The notes under the pieces are model-generated. The model was not told where the DNA came from and ran no database searches. It worked only from the letters and a program-made list of their open reading frames with translations. DNA of 64,000 nt from Engraulis encrasicolus (taxonomy: Eukaryota > Chordata > Actinopteri > Clupeiformes > Engraulidae): the NCBI RefSeq assembly GCF_034702125.1, contig NC_085862.1, positions 11,230,238 through 11,294,237 of the forward strand, read 5' to 3'. The position numbers were made by a program, and so were the translations under genes. Numbering within the stretch: position 1 is the stretch's first letter; every line of letters starts with the position of its first letter. Below, in pieces: positions 12,260-24,989 of this stretch.

Positions 12260-13158
12260 GGCCATTCATCTACAGTATACTACGCCATTCTGTCTGCTGT
12301 TTTAATTGCCATCATATTATATACACACATATCCCTCTGGCAGTAAACAAAGAGAACAAGAAGGACATGCAACAGAGAGAGAGAGAGAGAGAGAGAGATT
12401 TCAGGGGAAAAAACACACACATACTCCCAAAGCGAAGCCCTCCAGTGAGCACTGTGAGTGTGTGTGCACCTAACCTCATTTCATCTCAACACAACAAAAA
12501 CAACACCAGGTAGCACAAGTTGAAAGCGGAGAGAGCAAGAGGAAGTGTGTGTGAGTAGATGGGTGTTTTTTCAGGGTTTGTGAGTGGGGGTTGGTGTGGC
12601 TAGAGAGAGAGATGAAAACGGTGTCTTAGGGAGACAAGGAGGATGAAGAGGATGCTCAGGAGATGATGATTCCGTACCAGAGGTATGTGCTTGTAGAGAG
12701 TTACTTGTGCACAATCCCTGGTGCTGAACAAAAAGATTATGTATTTTTTTTCACTCAGGTGAATCTGAGGAAGACCGAGAGGTCGAAACGTCATTGCCAA
12801 TGAATGAATGAATAAAAAGAAGAAAAAATAACTTAAAGAAGAAAAAATCCAAAAGAGTGTGCACACCTTTTTTTCAAAAAATCCATACCAGAGGTAACCA
12901 CGGCAGCAATGCCTCATTGATGAGCGGTGCAGGTCCTGGCATGTGCAGGGCAGCATTAATGCTCAGGCTAGATATGGCTGCTGCAGCCTAGGGACCCCCA
13001 CATGCCAGGGGTCCCTGATTAGCCAAAAGTGAAAAATTATGGAAGTGTGCAGGATGCAATATTGAAAAATGTATGTGTCGTATTGAGTAGGCTACAGTTG
13101 GAAGACAAGTTATCCTAAGTTGTTTAGAAGGTGCAGGATTCAGTAAAAAATTATGTAT
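12260..13158. other. Intergenic stretch with GA microsatellite and a hammerhead-like motif
   Basis: Contains a (GA)n tract near 12376-12400 and the CTGAGGA-stem-GAAA motif listed separately. No gene recognised. Confidence 0.4.
12765..12788 (+). repeat. Hammerhead-core-like motif, copy 1
   Basis: CTGAGGA is followed by A, a four-pair stem GACC/GGTC closed by a GAGA tetraloop, and then GAAA. This resembles the CUGANGA - stem II - GAAA core of hammerhead ribozymes, with one extra A before the stem. I cannot find clear stems I and III or a cleavage triplet, so catalysis is not supported by this copy alone. Confidence 0.45.
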
Positions 13159-13256
13159 AAAAAGAAGACAATCCGCACACTTCAGGTCTATTTTTGAGTC
13201 TAGTAAAGCTTCTTTGCACAAAAATAGACCTGAAGTGTGCGGATTGTCTTCTTTTT
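13159..13256. repeat. Perfect 38-bp inverted repeat (hairpin)
   Basis: Arms 13159-13196 and 13219-13256 are exact reverse complements, separated by 22 nt. The arm includes GAAGACAATCCGCACAC. A related GTGCGGATTTTTCTTC segment follows the hammerhead-like motif near 59650, so this may be a fragment of that repeat family. Confidence 0.85.
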
Positions 13257-14513
13257 TAAGACAAGTTATCCATAATTCCTAGCTCATAATTATGACACTC
13301 TCTATGTAAATTTGTTGCGAAATTTGCCCTCCGGGGCCCCAAAGCCTAAGGGCCCCAGACAGTCTTTTAATTCTAACCTATGTTTACCATCTCCACCAAT
13401 ATTGTTAACCCTTACATGTGTAACCACCATCTCCTTCCTCAGTGCCACCACCAAACCACCACCCCCACACTAGCATCCACTACCATCCATCACTACCACC
13501 AGTAACCAGCCTGTCCACAAGCATCCCAGAGTTCTAAATCCATCCCGCCTCTGTGGCTAACATCAGGGAAACCAAATGAGAGAAGCGGGGTGAAATTCAG
13601 TGTTCAAAAAGGTTGTCACAGCAAACCAAATCGGTCGATTTATGTTTGCTGATTTCCTTGGCTTAGTCCACTGACTATATTAAAGGCAAACGCTGTTTTC
13701 TTAAATTGGGACCTTAATTCTGATGTTGCGTGATATCCACATAACTGGTTTAGCACCTGCTGACTCTGGTTGTGTGGCGTCATTTTCCAATATGTCCATT
13801 GTGCTACAGTAGTGCTAATTCTGTTGCACTCCCATTTCAAGTTACATCCAGGCTTTCAAAGAAAAAAAATATTAGAGGGAAAAAAAATTGTCTCTTGATG
13901 ACTGCCCGCACACTGGGAAAACTCCCTGCATGCCAGATTACCAGTCCAGCCCTACCTGCCTCTTTTAGTAGCCTGGTCTAAAACATTTTTCAATAAATTA
14001 AAGCCTTTTCCTTTTGTGTTCCTTTTGAGGAAATACAGTATGAGATGTATTTGGGGCGTTTTCAGCAAAACAAAAAGTGTCATAAGTGATCAGTGTGAAA
14101 TTTTACTCTCATGTTACTGTGTGGTTGCATCCCTGACTGGCTGCATGGCCTCTGGCTCCGCTCTTCCTGACGAGTGCCATTGGTGAAGGGGAGGGCTCTC
14201 ATATGCATCATGCTCACTCGTCAGCAAGCGCCTCTCGGAGCATCCCAATTAACTCCTCCCTAATTGATGTTGGACATATTAAAGTTAATGAGCCAGGGGT
14301 CCATCTGTTGAGTCAACGGAAACCAACCTGCGCAGGCGAAGAGGGGGATGGGGGAGGGGGCAAGGTTATCATGGAGAGGGCAAAAAGCAGACAAAGACAC
14401 AAGGACAGCACCTGGGAAAAATGGCCCCAGCGGCCTTCACAGCTGGAAACAAAGAGATGTTGAGCAGCAGGCACGCTCCTGGGGATCAAGAGGAGCAGCC
14501 CCTTGCATCTCTA

Positions 14514-14544
14514 GACACACACACACACACACACACATGCGCAT

Positions 14545-14585
<41 letters not shown>

Positions 14586-14598
14586 CGCATGCACACAC
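14514..14598. repeat. (CA)n microsatellite
   Basis: CA dinucleotide run interrupted by ATGCGCATG. Confidence 0.95.
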
Positions 14599-14885
14599 AT
14601 GAACACAGCGCACACGCGACATACACCAACCCCCACCATCGTGCAACCAAGTCCATAGATCTCTTAACATTTTATGGAGCCCATATTTCAAATATATGGT
14701 CTCATATATGACGGATGTGTATATATGACATATGATTAACGGGGCTCAACTAGCTCGCTGTGTCCAATAAATTATAAATCTGCACTTTTACAGATATATA
14801 CTCTCACTGCTGTTTGAGATTAAATTTTAATTTGAGGTGACACTTGGCCATGGCTGCTGCTGCCTCTGCTGCTGATGGTTCCCTG

Positions 14886-15027
<142 letters not shown>

Positions 15028-17160
15028 CTTCGTCCATCCGTGGAGCCTGTTAAAACCTCCGTGGCTCCTTTGTTTGTTTTGGCTTTGTCCCTGGCGGCTT
15101 ATCAAAGGAGGAAAATTTCCTAGCAGGGTCTGCAGAGCGAGTCACAAGGTGGAGGAGGTGCATGCCAGTGTATTTCAGACAGCATATACCTCGGTACGTG
15201 TTTCATGCTGAGGTATATACTGTACACATTCTCCTGAACTGTATAGAACCGTGTGTGAGTGCGAGTGTGTGAGTGTGTGTGTGTGTGTGTGTGGACATCT
15301 ACACTATACAGTAGATATGCTGAAATCACACATCTCTCCTCTCCGTCTCCCATATAGTCGCCATACCAGTGATATGTTGTAAGATAGAAATGGCTCCTTG
15401 GGGACTTCCCTTTCTGCCGTGCCGTGCCCATGGGCTTGTAACTACTTTGACCATGTCAGAGAGGAGAGAGTATGATTGGCCCTGCCCTGCCGCCTGAGGC
15501 ACACATACAGCACATCTCCACTGTGGACATGACACCCACCCCCCATCACCCATCACCCAGCAGACAACATACTATACCTATGGAGTTAGTACAGCTCTCA
15601 GTGTTAATCCAAAACCACCAGAGTATAACTTTGGTGAACTACTATTATTGGAAATTACTTATTTTTATCAAGAATAGCAATCTAAATAGTATAAATATAT
15701 ATATAGGGGCCTAACTGCGTAATATTTTTTGAAATGTTTTTCACAATAAAAAAGATTTGAAATATAAATAGTATAAATATATGCACAAAATTTTTTCAGT
15801 GTAGCCTACTGTTTGTTAACTTGACTGGTGGACGGGATCTGCCTTGCTCCACGAACATTTATCTGGAGCTACGCCATCTGCGCAGGTCTGCGAAGGCGTT
15901 GATTTAACAAAATATCCATGCACATGCATTGGGGAAACACTTGTCTGACATTTTTAATGAGTTGCTACTTTAATTACTCACAGATTCGAAAACAGTTGAA
16001 TTACAGAATCATTGTTGATGACCGAGTCCATGCAAGCAGCCATGTTGTCACGTTGCCATGATGGAGCTGAGCGTTTGACTGCAATTGTTTGACTGAAACT
16101 AATGGATTCAAAGTGTATCAAGCTTTGCGTATTAAGAAAATGCACCGACAATTTGACATCATTGTTTATTGTAGCTGAGGCGACATGATAGGCGAGGCAC
16201 ATGTGGTATGATATGTGAAAGAGCTGTGATTTTGTGTCATTCAGTGATTTGAGATCATTTGGTGGAGTTGTGCATGGAACAGACGAACAGGAGGAGACAC
16301 AGACAGACATTATGATTCCCTTGCTATGCTGAGAAGGTGCTGGTTACACGTATGCAGATATCTTTAAATACAGATATTTTTTATGCGTTTAGGCCTACGT
16401 ATGAACACAACGTGGATAAAAATAAAAAAATCCATTGTGACAGGTACGTTTTAGCCCTCTAACTGAGATTTCATTAGTCCGTTATCTGAAATTAGAATTC
16501 AATAGCCAATGTATGCATACATCTTCGTTCTCGCTGGAGAGCGGGCTTCTCGTGATCGTGAGGTTCTCGCAGGAGAACTAATGTCTGCGCGGCGGACCAA
16601 TCATAGCAGTGCTTTACGGGGTCGCTGGACCAACTGCACTCGAGGATCATAGCTTAAAAGCGAAATAGCGTATTGGGCAAGGTCGCTGGCCATGGTGCTG
16701 AATTTACTGCCGAGGTCGATGTTGGCTAAACGATTCTTGGACTCGGGAGTACAGGGCTCCAACTGAGAGCTCGGACAATATGTCAACCCCAGGTCGGTTA
16801 TTGGGAGAGCGAGCGGAGGAAATGATCAAGATGATGTAGATAGGGGGTGATCGGGGCGGATGGTGGGTGTGAGCAAGAAAGCGAGTTTCTGCTTTGGAGC
16901 GGGTGAGCGAGGATTAAATGCGATGTAGATAATTGAAGGGCGTGCCAGCAGTCATTGCACTTACGAATCCAACCAATGGTGGTTGCTGAGCGGAAAATGA
17001 GAATCAGGAGGATAGTTAGGCGTTCTTCTTCCGAACTTTCGTTTTTATCTAAACGTGTATATAATGTTGAAATGAACATTGTAAAACTCAGTCGACGAGT
17101 AAACAAGAGGCCGAAATGTCCATATAGCCTAAATGACTTCTAATATCTATCTACCTGTAC

Positions 17161-17607
17161 TTAAAGGAACAGTCCACCCTTTTTTGATTTTCACATGTTT
17201 GCAGTATTTCCCAGCATTATTCATGAGTGTGCATATCATTTTCTTCTCAGTTTTTTCAGTACTTATTGAATTTAGACTTAGATTTATTGGATCAGAAATA
17301 TTAGCATAGCGTAGCATAATCACTGGAAGTGAATGGAGGCATTAGCGTCAAGCCACAAATGATCACAGGACAGGATTAAATAGCTGTTTTGCACTCTGGT
17401 GAATTTTACATTAATTGTAAAGTACTTTATAAGTACATTTGATGATGTTTTGTTTGCCCCCATAGACTTGCATTGCTACGCTTAATTTGGCTATACTGTT
17501 AAACTAAAATGGAAACACATGGACAAAAATTATATGCACATTCATGAATAATGCTGGTAAGTACTGCAAATATGTTAAAATCAAAAAAGGGTGGACTGTT
17601 CCTTTAA
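17161..17607. mobile_element. TTAA-flanked MITE with ~80-bp inverted repeats (family B)
   Basis: This 447-bp element starts TTAAAGGAACAGTCCACC and ends with the reverse complement. The inverted arms match over about 80 bp, including TTGCAGTA and CAGCATTATTCATGA, with few differences. TTAA ends suggest piggyBac-like insertion (inference). No coding potential. Confidence 0.85.
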
Positions 17608-18133
17608 TGTTCTAATGGCACGACAATTTGCACCATACACCGCTGTACCACTAGAGAGTCAGTCTCCAAAAATTGAGATCAGGAGTTGTGTGTGGAACAA
17701 AGAAATACATACAAACAGGAGGAAACACAGACAGATGGTTCTTGAATTATTAGATAGCTGTATTTAGCCCTAAAACCTCCACTAGGGGCAGCAGACAAGT
17801 GTTTACTTGCATACAACAGGTGTTTCAGATAATTGTTAATTTTTTGGGTGTGGCAGAGGTCACAGAATGTTGTGTATCAAATATGACACGGCAGGCATTA
17901 CAGGGAGCTTTGGCCCATGTCTCATTCCGCTGATGAATGACATATGTACGTTTTGTTAAAAACACAAGTTTGGGAGAAGCGTAACGAAATTTGACATGCC
18001 CTAGTTACCACCTACTGCATTCTCCTCAACCGTAATTCATTGGAATTCAGGGCGAAAAGATAAGCACGCCAATTCACCCATCTGAATCTCATTCTCCGCT
18101 CAGCCATCATTCTGTGTAATTTCAGCGCACTGA
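17608..18133. other. Intergenic stretch, no gene recognised
   Basis: Low-complexity-free sequence. The part from 18047 is a diverged inverted relative of 16966-17035. Confidence 0.35.
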
Positions 18134-18369
18134 GGTGCTGTTTCCACGTAGCAGGATATTTCTGAAAACGCATTGGTTTTGGCCTTCCGTTTCCATGTAA
18201 CCAGAGTTTTAAAATCCACATATCAAAAATCCAGCTTTGAAAAAAATCCCATTTAGGGACCTAAAACGCACCTGTTACAATAGAGATTTTATTTTTATCC
18301 CCATCTTGCGTTTCCACCTGAACAGGAGGGGGAAAAATCCACATTTAAAAACTACGTGGAAACAGCACC
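18134..18369. mobile_element. Short MITE with GGTGCTGTTTCCACGTA ends
   Basis: A 236-bp segment begins GGTGCTGTTTCCACGTA and ends TACGTGGAAACAGCACC, an inverted pair of 17 bp, with TGA on both outer sides. Non-coding. Superfamily not determined. Confidence 0.7.
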
Positions 18370-18677
18370 TGAATTCGGAACGGCCCTTAATTATCCACAC
18401 ATTTATTTTCTGCTCACCTGTCTCCAGTTAGAAATTTGCTTTCTCACTCGCACCCACCACCTCCCCGTTCACCTCCCTTCTGTCGCTGTTAGGTCGATTC
18501 ATCAGGGGTTTTACCTTACCCCATTGCTCTCTGACCATCATCGGCCGGGGGGTGTATGCTCAGACCTCGCACATATCTGGGGGCGCAGATATTGCCTGAG
18601 CTCTCAGTGGCACCCCATACTCCCGAGCTCGAGAATGTCCACCATGTAGACATTTCTCAGCCGCGGCAGTGCTTCAG

Positions 18678-19071
18678 TAGCCTGGTTCACACCAGACGGT
18701 GTGTGTGTAGCTTTGGCGCCCCCTGGCGGAGCAGAGCTACACACACTACCGTCTGGTACACAGCCATAGAGCACGCTCCGTCTCCAACCAGAAAATAGAC
18801 GGAGCATTTATTTCTTAAATATAAACGGTAACTCACATTGAGGAGTCACAAGACAGATTAGAGACTATATTGACTCTTTAAAGATTAACAGGACAGTTTT
18901 TGAAGGAATTTGTTGGTGAAGAGGCCGTGCAGAAGCAATACATTCTCAGCCTATTTTCTGGTTGGAGACGGAGCGTGCTCTATGGCTGTGTACCAGACGG
19001 TAGTGTGTGTAGCTCTGCTCCGCCAGGGGGCGCCAAAGCTACACACACACCGTCTGGTGTGAACCAGGCTA
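18678..19071. mobile_element. 394-bp element with perfect 121-bp TIRs and 9-bp target duplication (Mutator-like)
   Basis: Arms 18678-18798 and 18951-19071 are exact reverse complements over 121 bp, beginning TAGCCTGGTTCACACC. The unique centre is 152 bp. GTGCTTCAG flanks the element on both sides (18669-18677 and 19072-19080), a 9-bp target-site duplication. Long TIRs with a 9-bp duplication are typical of Mutator-like elements; this classification is inference, because no transposase is encoded. The absence of mismatches between arms implies a recent insertion or recent gene conversion. Confidence 0.85.
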
Positions 19072-19858
19072 GTGCTTCAGCACCACGGGCAGCGATCTTG
19101 CCCCATACGCTGCGTAGTCCAACTGTCTCAGCTACTCGAGCGCAGTGGTCCACGCTGGCGGACCCCACCATAATTTGTCCACTGCGTGAACAGCCGCTCT
19201 CCTGCAAGAACCGCACGATCACGGGAAGTACGCTCTCCAGCCGTAAACGAAAATATATGCATACATGATTAATCCAAATTTCAGATAGTGAACTAATTAA
19301 GCACTAGAGACAACCAGGGGCTTTCTAGTCCCTTCACTCTCAGTTTCCTTTTGGGAGAATGTTTATTTGAAACTTTAAAAAAATGTCAACATCTGGCAGC
19401 AAATGTATATGTTCCCATTTGATCAAAACAAATCATGACCATAGCCAAGGCCTGTATTTCTTTAGATATAGTATGTGATTGTTTCCAAGTGTATCTGATT
19501 ATTAAAACACGTAAAAATATAGTAAAAACACTGAGCACCATATCTGCAAATTTTGGGGTTTTTTTTAGTTAATATTAAAATTATCAGTGATTTGGCAGAA
19601 AACGCATATTTTTGTGCATTCATTGTGTATCCATACAATATACAGTATATACCACTTGAACACGGTATGTGGTATATGGTATAAGCATAGAAAAATGTGT
19701 TAACATCTGTTTGCCATTGGCACTGAGGATCATGGGGCTTTGATGGCAGATAGTGAGAACAAAGCATGCAAAAGCCCGCTTGCCACCAACCTAAACACAG
19801 TAAATGGAAATGGAATAAATGTACATGTGTTTGATAAACATTCAAAACATCATGAATG

Positions 19859-20010
<152 letters not shown>

Positions 20011-20848
20011 CTGTGTGTGTGCATGCGTGCCTTGTGGTGTGCTTTTGATATTAAATTACATAATCCATTTACATACAGTACATGTATTCTTGGATGGACA
20101 AAAAGTCTGCCTTGGGGTTTTGAAGCATGGCGTCTGCTGAGGACATCTCTCTAAGTGGCCCGGTCATGTGGATTGTGTTTTGAAGGCCTTTCCACCTCAG
20201 CCATTCTTCCTCTGAGTCGGAGCAATAGGGGGGTTAAGAAAATCACCCCGCAAGGCCAGTCACAGAATCTGTGGGGAATCCGACGGCAATCGCATTTTAC
20301 GCTTGACTTATCCCTTTCCTTTCGAATTCCCCCGGAATGGCCAAACAATTTACAATCATCCAACACATTAACCTTTTCCCGGCTTACACTTCAGCCATTG
20401 CTCATGATGCCTAAATGAGACTCTTTGCATGCATGACAAAGTGAGGTGGGAGGGGGAGGGAGGGAGGGAGGGGGTGCTGTGGTGTGGTGTGTCAGGGGGT
20501 GCAGTGATCAGTTTGAGGTAAAGACGGAGAGGGTGGGGGTTGGTAAGAGGAGGGGCGGGGGGGGGGGGGGGGGGCTGGGTAGACTAAAAGGGAAAGAATG
20601 GGGAGCAGAAGAGGAGCTGAAAGGAGAAGGAGGTGGCCCATTGTCCACGGCGGGCGGCGTGCGTACAGGACAGCTTCCGCCTCAACATATTCCACCTGCC
20701 CACATCTGCATGAAATATGGAGGCTGCAGGCCAGCCAGACGCCCGGGCCACACGCTCCAGTGCACATGGCTCCCACTCTGCACTTAACATTTCCTCAGGT
20801 GGAAGGGGAGGCCGACAATGACGAGGGGAGGCTCCCCCCCTTTGCTAA

Positions 20849-20966
<118 letters not shown>

Positions 20967-21056
20967 CATGTTTTTGTGAGCATATACGGTAGGTCTGCAG
21001 CTATGCATAATGTCTTCATGTCAGCATGATTTTATGTGTAGTTTTGTTATATGTCT

Positions 21057-21317
<261 letters not shown>

Positions 21318-21756
21318 GTATGTGATTTTCATCTCCCGCTGCCCCAATCCATTTACTGCATGAGGGGCTCCGTATCGTCCCTCAATCCCACCAAGGCACA
21401 GCGGCGGGCGGGCGAGCGAGCGGGCGGGCGGCACTCAGCACCGCCTCTGCAGCAGCAGGGCTCCACTCTCCACTCGCCTTTCATGCAGACGGCCCTTATC
21501 GCTCAGACCTGGAAACTATTTCCCAGCATCCCCCAGTGTCTCATAGACCCACCACAGAAATCAAGAGTTTAAAAAAAAAAAAAAAATCAAGCACTGGTGT
21601 CACTTTTACCTCTTATTGCACTTTACTTGAAAACCTGCTGTAACTAAGTATTGTACCCCAAACACAATTTCGTTGCCTTTTTGACAATGACAATACATTC
21701 TTGAATATTGAATCTCTTGATCTATCTGTCTGTCCCTCCTCCCGTCCCCAGGCTTC

Positions 21757-21966
21757 AGTGTTGCCAGGTTGGGTGGTTACCTGTTCAATTGGGCTGCTTG
21801 GGATAGCCGTTTGTGTGTAAAAATGGTCAAAAACGGCCATTGGACGGGTTTTTCTGTAGAAAATAGAAATCAATACAATTTGGTTGAATTAGGGCAAAAT
21901 TGAACACCTCCAGGCGCTTTTTGAGCACCGTTTGGGCTGGAAATGATCACACACATCTGGCAACAC
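21757..21966. mobile_element. MITE with TGTTGCCAG ends, copy 1
   Basis: It starts CAGTGTTGCCAGGTTGGG and ends CATCTGGCAACAC, with internal GGGCTGCTTGGGATAGCCGT. A diverged second copy is at 33931-34130, with the same order of blocks. Ends of this type resemble hAT elements (inference). Confidence 0.65.
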
Positions 21967-22155
21967 GGTCAGGCATCTACCCTACCAGGTGCAGTCAACA
22001 GATGGCAGCCCTATTACATTTCTGATTGTCATGCAAGCACATGTTCGATGCCAGGGATACTGGTCTTCCAGTGTTAAAATGGACTGAAAATGGACTCCTT
22101 ACTGGTTGGGGGAATAGAATCAGTCATGAACTTACTTCCTTTTACCCAATTTGTC

Positions 22156-22444
22156 GACGGTAACACTTTATTTTAGGGATACATCTATTAGCACTAATAC
22201 ATACAATGTGCCTGTATAAGTAACTTGCAAGGCATGTACAAAGCAAAATCAAACATTTGTTAGGCATGTATTCGCAAATGTTTTGTTCATGCACAATAAG
22301 GGATTTATTACCAATTTAACCTTAGTAAGGACCTAGTAGGCCTTAATGTTTGCTTGGTACATACCTTACAAGTTACTTATGCAGGCATTAACATTGTATG
22401 TATTAGTGCTAATAGATGTATCCCTAAAATAAAGTGTTACCGTC
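22156..22444. mobile_element. GGTAACACTTTATTTT palindromic MITE, copy 1 (family C)
   Basis: The inverted ends extend well over 50 bp: GGTAACACTTTATTTTAG with GGATACATCTATTAG on the left, and the reverse complement on the right. Inner CCTTACAAGTTACTTA blocks also pair. Two further copies are in tspan1 intron 1 (35593-35875) and in a pomgnt1 intron (63131-63402). Confidence 0.88.
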
Positions 22445-22474
22445 AATACTGTACCGATGACCTGTTAGAACAAA

Positions 22475-22537
22475 CACACACACACATACACACGCACGCA
22501 CGCACGCACGCACGCAGGCACGCACGCACGCACGCAT
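22475..22537. repeat. (CA)n/(ACGC)n microsatellite
   Basis: Short CA run grading into ACGC units. Confidence 0.9.
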
Positions 22538-22905
22538 AACTCAAAGATCAAAAGTCCCTGTTGATTGATTTATGTTCCCATGTGTTTTTAAAGTAAAACA
22601 TTTTCTTCTGGCAAATGTTTTCTTCAGGCAAACTGGACATAATTTGGGACAAAACATTGCACATTAAAACGTGGTAGATAAAGGAGTCAGTGAGCACTTA
22701 GTAATCTAACATGGCTACTGGTGTCCTCCTACCCTGGGAAATCCCATGCTACTTTGCACAGCCGTTCTGATCTGAGAGACAGCATGGATTCTATCCCTCA
22801 GCGAAGGTACCAGATATTGGGCTCGAATCAGAGAGCGGGGAGGGGTGGAAAGACGATGACTGCAGCTTGTTTGAATAGATACAACTGACACGATTGGCTA
22901 TGGGC

Positions 22906-23464
22906 AACCGTATCTCACTCATTTTGTGAAGTATTCACGAAAAAAAAGATTAATTTTCGTGGTGCATTCACGTTATTGCCCGTTTTTCGTGGTAGGGCAA
23001 CGAAACGCTGCCTATTCACTTGAATTGCCCGACTGTTGCCTAGCGACCCACTAGTTTGATGCCCTTTCGGTAGCCTACCGTCACATGGTAATCAAACATT
23101 TCAAACAAGCAATTTAGGGTTAGGTTTAGGGTCAAGGTTAGGGTTAAGGTTAGGGTTAAGGTTAGGGTTAGGGTTAGGTTTAGGGTTAAGTAGGGTTAAG
23201 GTTAGGGTTAGGTTTAGGTTTAGGTTTAGGTTTAGGTTTAGGGGACATAAGGCGTAAGTACCGAAAGGGCGTCGAATTAGTGAGTCCCGAGTGTATCAGC
23301 AGTGTTCTGTCAGCACCCCCTCCCCGGCCCTGCAGACGCTTGGATAACCATAGCAGCAGTGGGGCAATTCAAGTCAATAGGCAGCGTTTCGTTGCCCTAC
23401 CACGAAAAACAGGCAATAACGTCAATGCACCACGACAATTAACGAAAGGCGTGAGATAGGGCTC
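22906..23464. mobile_element. hAT-like palindromic element carrying telomere-like repeats
   Basis: CTATGGGC is duplicated on both sides (22898-22905 and 23465-23472), the 8-bp target duplication expected of hAT elements. The ends share TATCTCAC inverted. Inner arms 22958-23030 and 23362-23434 are near-perfect 73-bp inverted repeats containing TTTCGTGGTAGGGCAACG. Between the arms lies the TTAGGG-type array listed next. Confidence 0.78.
23113..23244. repeat. Degenerate (TTAGGG)n / (TTTAGG)n array
   Basis: About 130 bp of GGGTTA, GGTTTA and GGTTAA units. It resembles vertebrate telomere repeat but sits inside the palindromic element above, so it is interstitial and element-borne, not a chromosome end. 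Confidence 0.9.
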
Positions 23465-23472
23465 CTATGGGC

Positions 23473-24035
23473 TACGTATATGCCAAATGTCACATTAGTA
23501 GGCTAACGCCCAGTACAGTAACCGGCCACGGGCAATCGTAAACCACCCCTTTCCTACGAGAAATTGCGCAGGTAGCCTCCAGACTCTCACTTGTGAGATT
23601 GTGTTGTGTTAACCAGGCAATATGTTATCCTATGGTGAGTATGTCTGTGCACCACAAGACTCAAACAAATAAAAGCAACAATGTTCCACAAATTGTTTGC
23701 AATTTGCAATTCTCATGGACTGCAAAACATCCTCACACATATTTACGTGTACACCAACACCGATGCAGAAATTGGATATTCTTTTGGGGACCGTGGCACA
23801 CACATTGTTGCTATTCAAAGAAATACTTTTCTGCAGATGGATTTTGCCACCTTCATTTTGCATAGTACTTGTGGTAGCCATATACAATATAAAAAGAGAT
23901 GTGGAAAAACTTGAGCAGAAAAATAACTCCAAGCTACGTAAGCTAATTTGCAATCTTTTTTGTGGACTCTCTCACACACACACATGCATGCACACAGGCA
24001 CACACGCACACGCGCACACACACACACGCACACGC

Positions 24036-24099
<64 letters not shown>

Positions 24100-24162
24100 C
24101 TTTCTATATGGGATATCCACAAAATAATGCAGCATGCCTTATATGTCTGACAGTCTCTAATG
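23473..24162. other. Intergenic stretch, ending in a CA microsatellite
   Basis: No gene recognised. CA/CG-rich tract at about 23973-24098. Confidence 0.4.
23973..24098. repeat. (CA)n microsatellite
   Basis: Imperfect CA run with CACACG interruptions at its left side. Confidence 0.95.
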
Positions 24163-24526
24163 CAGTGTTTCTCAACAGGGGTGCCGGGGCACCCTGGGGT
24201 GCCGCGGGCCCCCTTCAGGGGTGCCGCGGAAACGTGGCTGATAAATAAAATAATGTAATATAATATATATTTGTCTGAATTGATAAGTTAATGCTTGTCA
24301 GTGGAATCTTTCATCTGCCATTTATGCACATGAAAGAAAATATAGGTCGCCCCATGGTCAGCAGCAACTTCAAACGTAGGTCGTGTGACGTTTCCAAACG
24401 TGTTACTTTTCTAAGCTTGTGTGGTATCGGATGCGATGCCATGTTACGGCTTGTTGGTTTGGGGTGCCTTGAGATTTTTCATGAATTGAAAGGGTACCTC
24501 GCCTTAAAAAAGGTTGAGAAACACTG
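24163..24526. mobile_element. hAT-type MITE, CAGTGTTTCTCAAC ends
   Basis: A 364-bp element begins CAGTGTTTCTCAAC and ends GTTGAGAAACACTG. CTCTAATG is duplicated exactly on both sides (24155-24162 and 24527-24534), an 8-bp hAT target duplication. Repeated GGGGTGCCG blocks follow the left end. Non-coding. Confidence 0.92.
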
Positions 24527-24534
24527 CTCTAATG

Positions 24535-24989
24535 AACGCAGTGTTATCAGTCATAGAACAAAGGAGGTCCAGCCAGAGCGTCGGATGTGCAAGGCGAGCG
24601 TGCTGAGGGGAAAAAAAGCACCTCACTGAGCACCCCCCCTACCCCCCATAAACAGCAGTCAATTAGACACCCGACCACACTGATTTATGTACAGAGGCTC
24701 CCGCTCACCCGCCTGCACGCGAAACAATGCATTGGCTGAAATTAATATGCATTTGCTTATGGCCAGGCGTGATAAATGAAGACAGTGGGGAGACAGCAGA
24801 GGTCACAGGAGAGTAGGCTACAGTACTTTGGGAGGCTCCACAGTGAGCGGCGCCTGCATGGATATTGCTGCTGCTGCTGCTGCTGCTGCCTGCTGCCATT
24901 GTTACCAACTGCATAAGGAACACAAGAGGAACGTGTGGAACAAATTGGCTTATAACGATGCTTGAAGCATTGAAGTCATTACCCTGCCA
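24535..24989. other. Intergenic stretch with a (CTG)n run
   Basis: A CTG trinucleotide run lies at about 24867-24890. The stretch 24690-24780 reads as unique AT-balanced sequence and could be conserved non-coding DNA; this cannot be judged without comparison. Confidence 0.3.

Noticed and set aside
20446..20790. Gly/Arg-rich frame near a G-rich tract
   Set aside because: Driven by G runs; no start context, splice sites or similarity that I recognise.
23113..23244. Chromosome end or fusion site
   Set aside because: The telomere-like array is degenerate and lies within a duplicated-target palindromic element.
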